DNA from: a virus
Direction: 5' to 3' (one strand)
Length of the DNA: 36,232 nt
IMG/VR virus record: IMGVR_UViG_3300032331_001797
Span: 1-36,232 of that record
Below, piece by piece: positions 34,941 through 36,232 of this stretch (its first letter is position 1; the number at the start of each line of letters is the position of its first letter). The notes under the pieces were generated by a model. It saw only the letters and a program-made list of their open reading frames with translations, was not told the DNA's origin and did no database searches. The translations under genes and the position numbers were made by a program.

Positions 34941-35300
34941 GTCTTATCGATAGTGGCGTGTTGTTAGGTGCTTTGCTATCGGAAAGGTCGATGCGGTCAA
35001 CACTTTGGCTGACTGCTCTCACATTGGTGCTCTTGGAGCAGGTGTTGGTTGATGCCGACTCTTCGGCATTGGCTATTTAGGCTCGGCATCAGTGATGCTG
35101 TCCAGTTGGTTGTGCCTAGGCTGTAATCTCATCTACCTGCCTTTGGAGCCGCCTCTAGGCGGCTAGTAGATAAGTCTCTAGAGGCTGCTCTATAGGCTCA
35201 CTATGTGTGTAGGAAGTGTCAACAGGCTTGTAGGAAGTGCTCATAAGTAGTTCATAAGTCTAACTATGTATAAGAAAGTATTTAATAAGTCAAAAGAGTC
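34941..35300. ncRNA. Structured non-coding region with competing stems
   Basis: No gene is seen. Stems include 35028-35032 with 35036-35040 and 34998-35003 with 35042-35047. 35052-35058 pairs with 35063-35069, while the same left arm extended by one base (35051-35058) also pairs with 35083-35090; 35086-35090 also pairs with 35094-35098. A 7-bp stem at 35147-35153 / 35158-35164 sits within ATCTAC/GTAGAT (35131-35136 / 35166-35171), and GCCTCTA at 35151-35157 also pairs with 35179-35185. The competing pairs resemble an attenuator or switch. No promoter reading into it is clear. Direct repeats TGTAGGAAGTG are at 35208 and 35229. Confidence 0.4.
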
Positions 35301-35523
35301 GCCAAAAAACCTCTCAGACGGCAAAAAAACGGCACTTTTTTCGGCATTTTTTAGGAAACAAATTCGAGAGACCTCAAATACAACGGTTCCCAACTCAGCC
35401 ACCAAAGTCAAAAAACGATAATGTATCGAAATTCTCCGTCAGTAATAAGTATCTATCGCATAACACCGCTCCAGGATTTTTCTAAAAAATCGCTTCCAGT
35501 ACAGATGCTAAAATAAATACATT
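35301..35523. other. AT-rich non-coding stretch before the last rightward genes
   Basis: No gene is seen. It has ACGGCAAAAAAACGGC-type words near 35317 and long A and T runs. Part of it may contain the promoter of the next gene (TAAAAT near 35508). Confidence 0.35.
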
Positions 35524-36045
35524 ATGGAAAACAGAGAATACGCTCGTGAAGTTCCCTTGTCCGACGACGAGGCTAGTTTTCTTAGGACCGTTGGTAAGAA
35601 GCAACGCTACTATAGAGCCAAGCAACTCTTCGACGCTGGTTGGACACTACAAGCAATAGGCAACGCGTTTGAGCCAATACAGAAACGCTCGACAGTCCAA
35701 TACTGGACAGCGCAAGGCGACCAACGCCACGCAACCCTCAGACCAGTCCCATCTCCTTGGGGCGGGTTCGTCGACGCCCCTATGCCAAAACCCCCCAAGG
35801 GTTATCAGCCCAAGAAACCTAAGTCTCCAGGTATTCCGCAACCAACCCAAGAGCGTCTACGCTATCTAGCACCACTAGCCCGCTATTATAGAAGTGGTAT
35901 GGCGTCGACATCCCTAAATGGTTCAGCCAACGAAGAGATGAACGAGATAGTTCAAGACTTATACAATAAGAATGTCAAGATTGCCGAGATTGCTCAAGCG
36001 TCAGGCGTTACCAGTAGAGCAATTGCTCGCAGATTAGGAAAATAA
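35524..36045 (+). CDS. Helix-turn-helix protein, 173 aa
   Basis: No ribosome site is seen before ATG 35524; TAAAAT lies about 10 bases upstream. The N-terminal segment KQLFDAGWTLQAIGNAF...RSTVQYW (near 33-60) is HTH-like, and a second HTH (VKIAEIAQASGVTSRAIARRL) ends the protein. A Pro/Lys-rich linker joins them. The layout parallels the protein at 31672, so both may belong to one family of actinophage DNA-binding proteins with unknown target. Confidence 0.65.
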   Translation: MENREYAREVPLSDDEASFLRTVGKKQRYYRAKQLFDAGWTLQAIGNAFEPIQKRSTVQYWTAQGDQRHATLRPVPSPWGGFVDAPMPKPPKGYQPKKPKSPGIPQPTQERLRYLAPLARYYRSGMASTSLNGSANEEMNEIVQDLYNKNVKIAEIAQASGVTSRAIARRLGK

Positions 36046-36048
36046 CCA

Positions 36049-36232
36049 ATGAGAATAGTTCACGATGTTTTCCCCTGCCACTTGAGTGTCGCTACCTCGG
36101 ACTACTCAGATGATTTCACATCTATTAGGTCTAAGGGAAATCCAGACGAAGTCTTTTATCGCGACATCACTAGAGTTGTGTTAGTTGAAGACGAGCGAGG
36201 ATTGACCATTTGGGTTGCTCAAGATGCCCCAG
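36049..36232 (+). CDS. Hypothetical protein (partial, 3' end beyond window)
   Basis: ATG 36049 has AGGA ~10 nt upstream. The 61 visible residues are acidic and contain a beta-like pattern; no motif is recognised. The frame is open to the window edge. Confidence 0.6.
   Translation, partial: MRIVHDVFPCHLSVATSDYSDDFTSIRSKGNPDEVFYRDITRVVLVEDERGLTIWVAQDAP

Noticed and set aside
35208-35259. Short direct repeats (TGTAGGAAGTG, TCATAAGT) as a CRISPR array
   Set aside because: Only two copies each, with spacing too short and irregular for CRISPR.
1-36232. Prophage integrase or attachment site
   Set aside because: No integrase-like gene was found in either strand, so lysogeny cannot be argued from this window.

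Overview
The window looks like part of the genome of a tailed double-stranded DNA phage (Caudoviricetes) that probably infects an actinobacterium. The phage evidence is a large terminase (32627-34018), a terminase-small-subunit-like protein (5924-6844), a CHAP/peptidoglycan-binding endolysin-like protein, two Mom/GNAT-type acyltransferases, and dozens of very short zinc-ribbon or membrane genes packed with stop/start overlaps. The host guess rests mainly on a ClgR-type regulator with ClgR-like boxes, plus several hypothetical families I associate with actinophages. I see no integrase, tRNA or CRISPR array. Virion structural genes seem to lie outside the window.

Layout. 1-1462 is a leftward operon (78-aa protein, then a secreted coiled-coil protein cut by the window edge). 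1463-1928 is a control region with five GATA(C/G)TATC palindromes. 1929-5642 is a rightward operon with two Mom-like proteins, a GT-A glycosyltransferase, small zinc proteins and a Lys/Ala-rich basic protein. 5924-7785 carries the small-terminase-like gene and an endolysin-like gene that lacks the expected catalytic Cys. 7786-8208 holds nested inverted repeats. 8209-13461 holds small genes and a MoxR-type ATPase with a VWA/metallopeptidase-like partner. 13639-20339 has small genes, a WGR-domain protein, the ClgR-like regulator, and two repeat-rich non-coding stretches. 20340-32582 is an accessory region of short transcription units: polynucleotide kinase, cyclic-phosphate-processing receiver domain, NlpC/P60 lipoprotein, HDAC-fold protein and HTH proteins. 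TerL follows, then a leftward dual-specificity phosphatase, a 0.9-kb structured non-coding region, and rightward genes running off the end.

The most unusual aspect is the organisation. (1) A 20-25 bp element, GGGTGGCC followed by AGTTTTTCCATGC, occurs about 20 times in both orientations. Several units have the order forward element, promoter, gene(s), terminator, reverse element, and the flanks of one unit can share private sequence variants. This suggests inverted-repeat-bounded moron-like cassettes. (2) ClgR-type boxes (GTTCGC-N5-GCG or one mismatch) lie just upstream of related promoters or promoter relics, one right after the phage's own ClgR-like gene. (3) The word ACGGC-NN-GC(C/G) is packed into four clusters, including 17 ACGG words within about 505 bp of the endolysin-like gene. 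(4) Several genes begin exactly 6 nt after a -10 hexamer, implying leaderless mRNAs, and most of these lie directly behind a forward element. (5) Many promoters have TTGACA followed by TGTC, a dyad overlapping the -35 box.

All function names come from motif recognition by eye. No database search or folding program was run.
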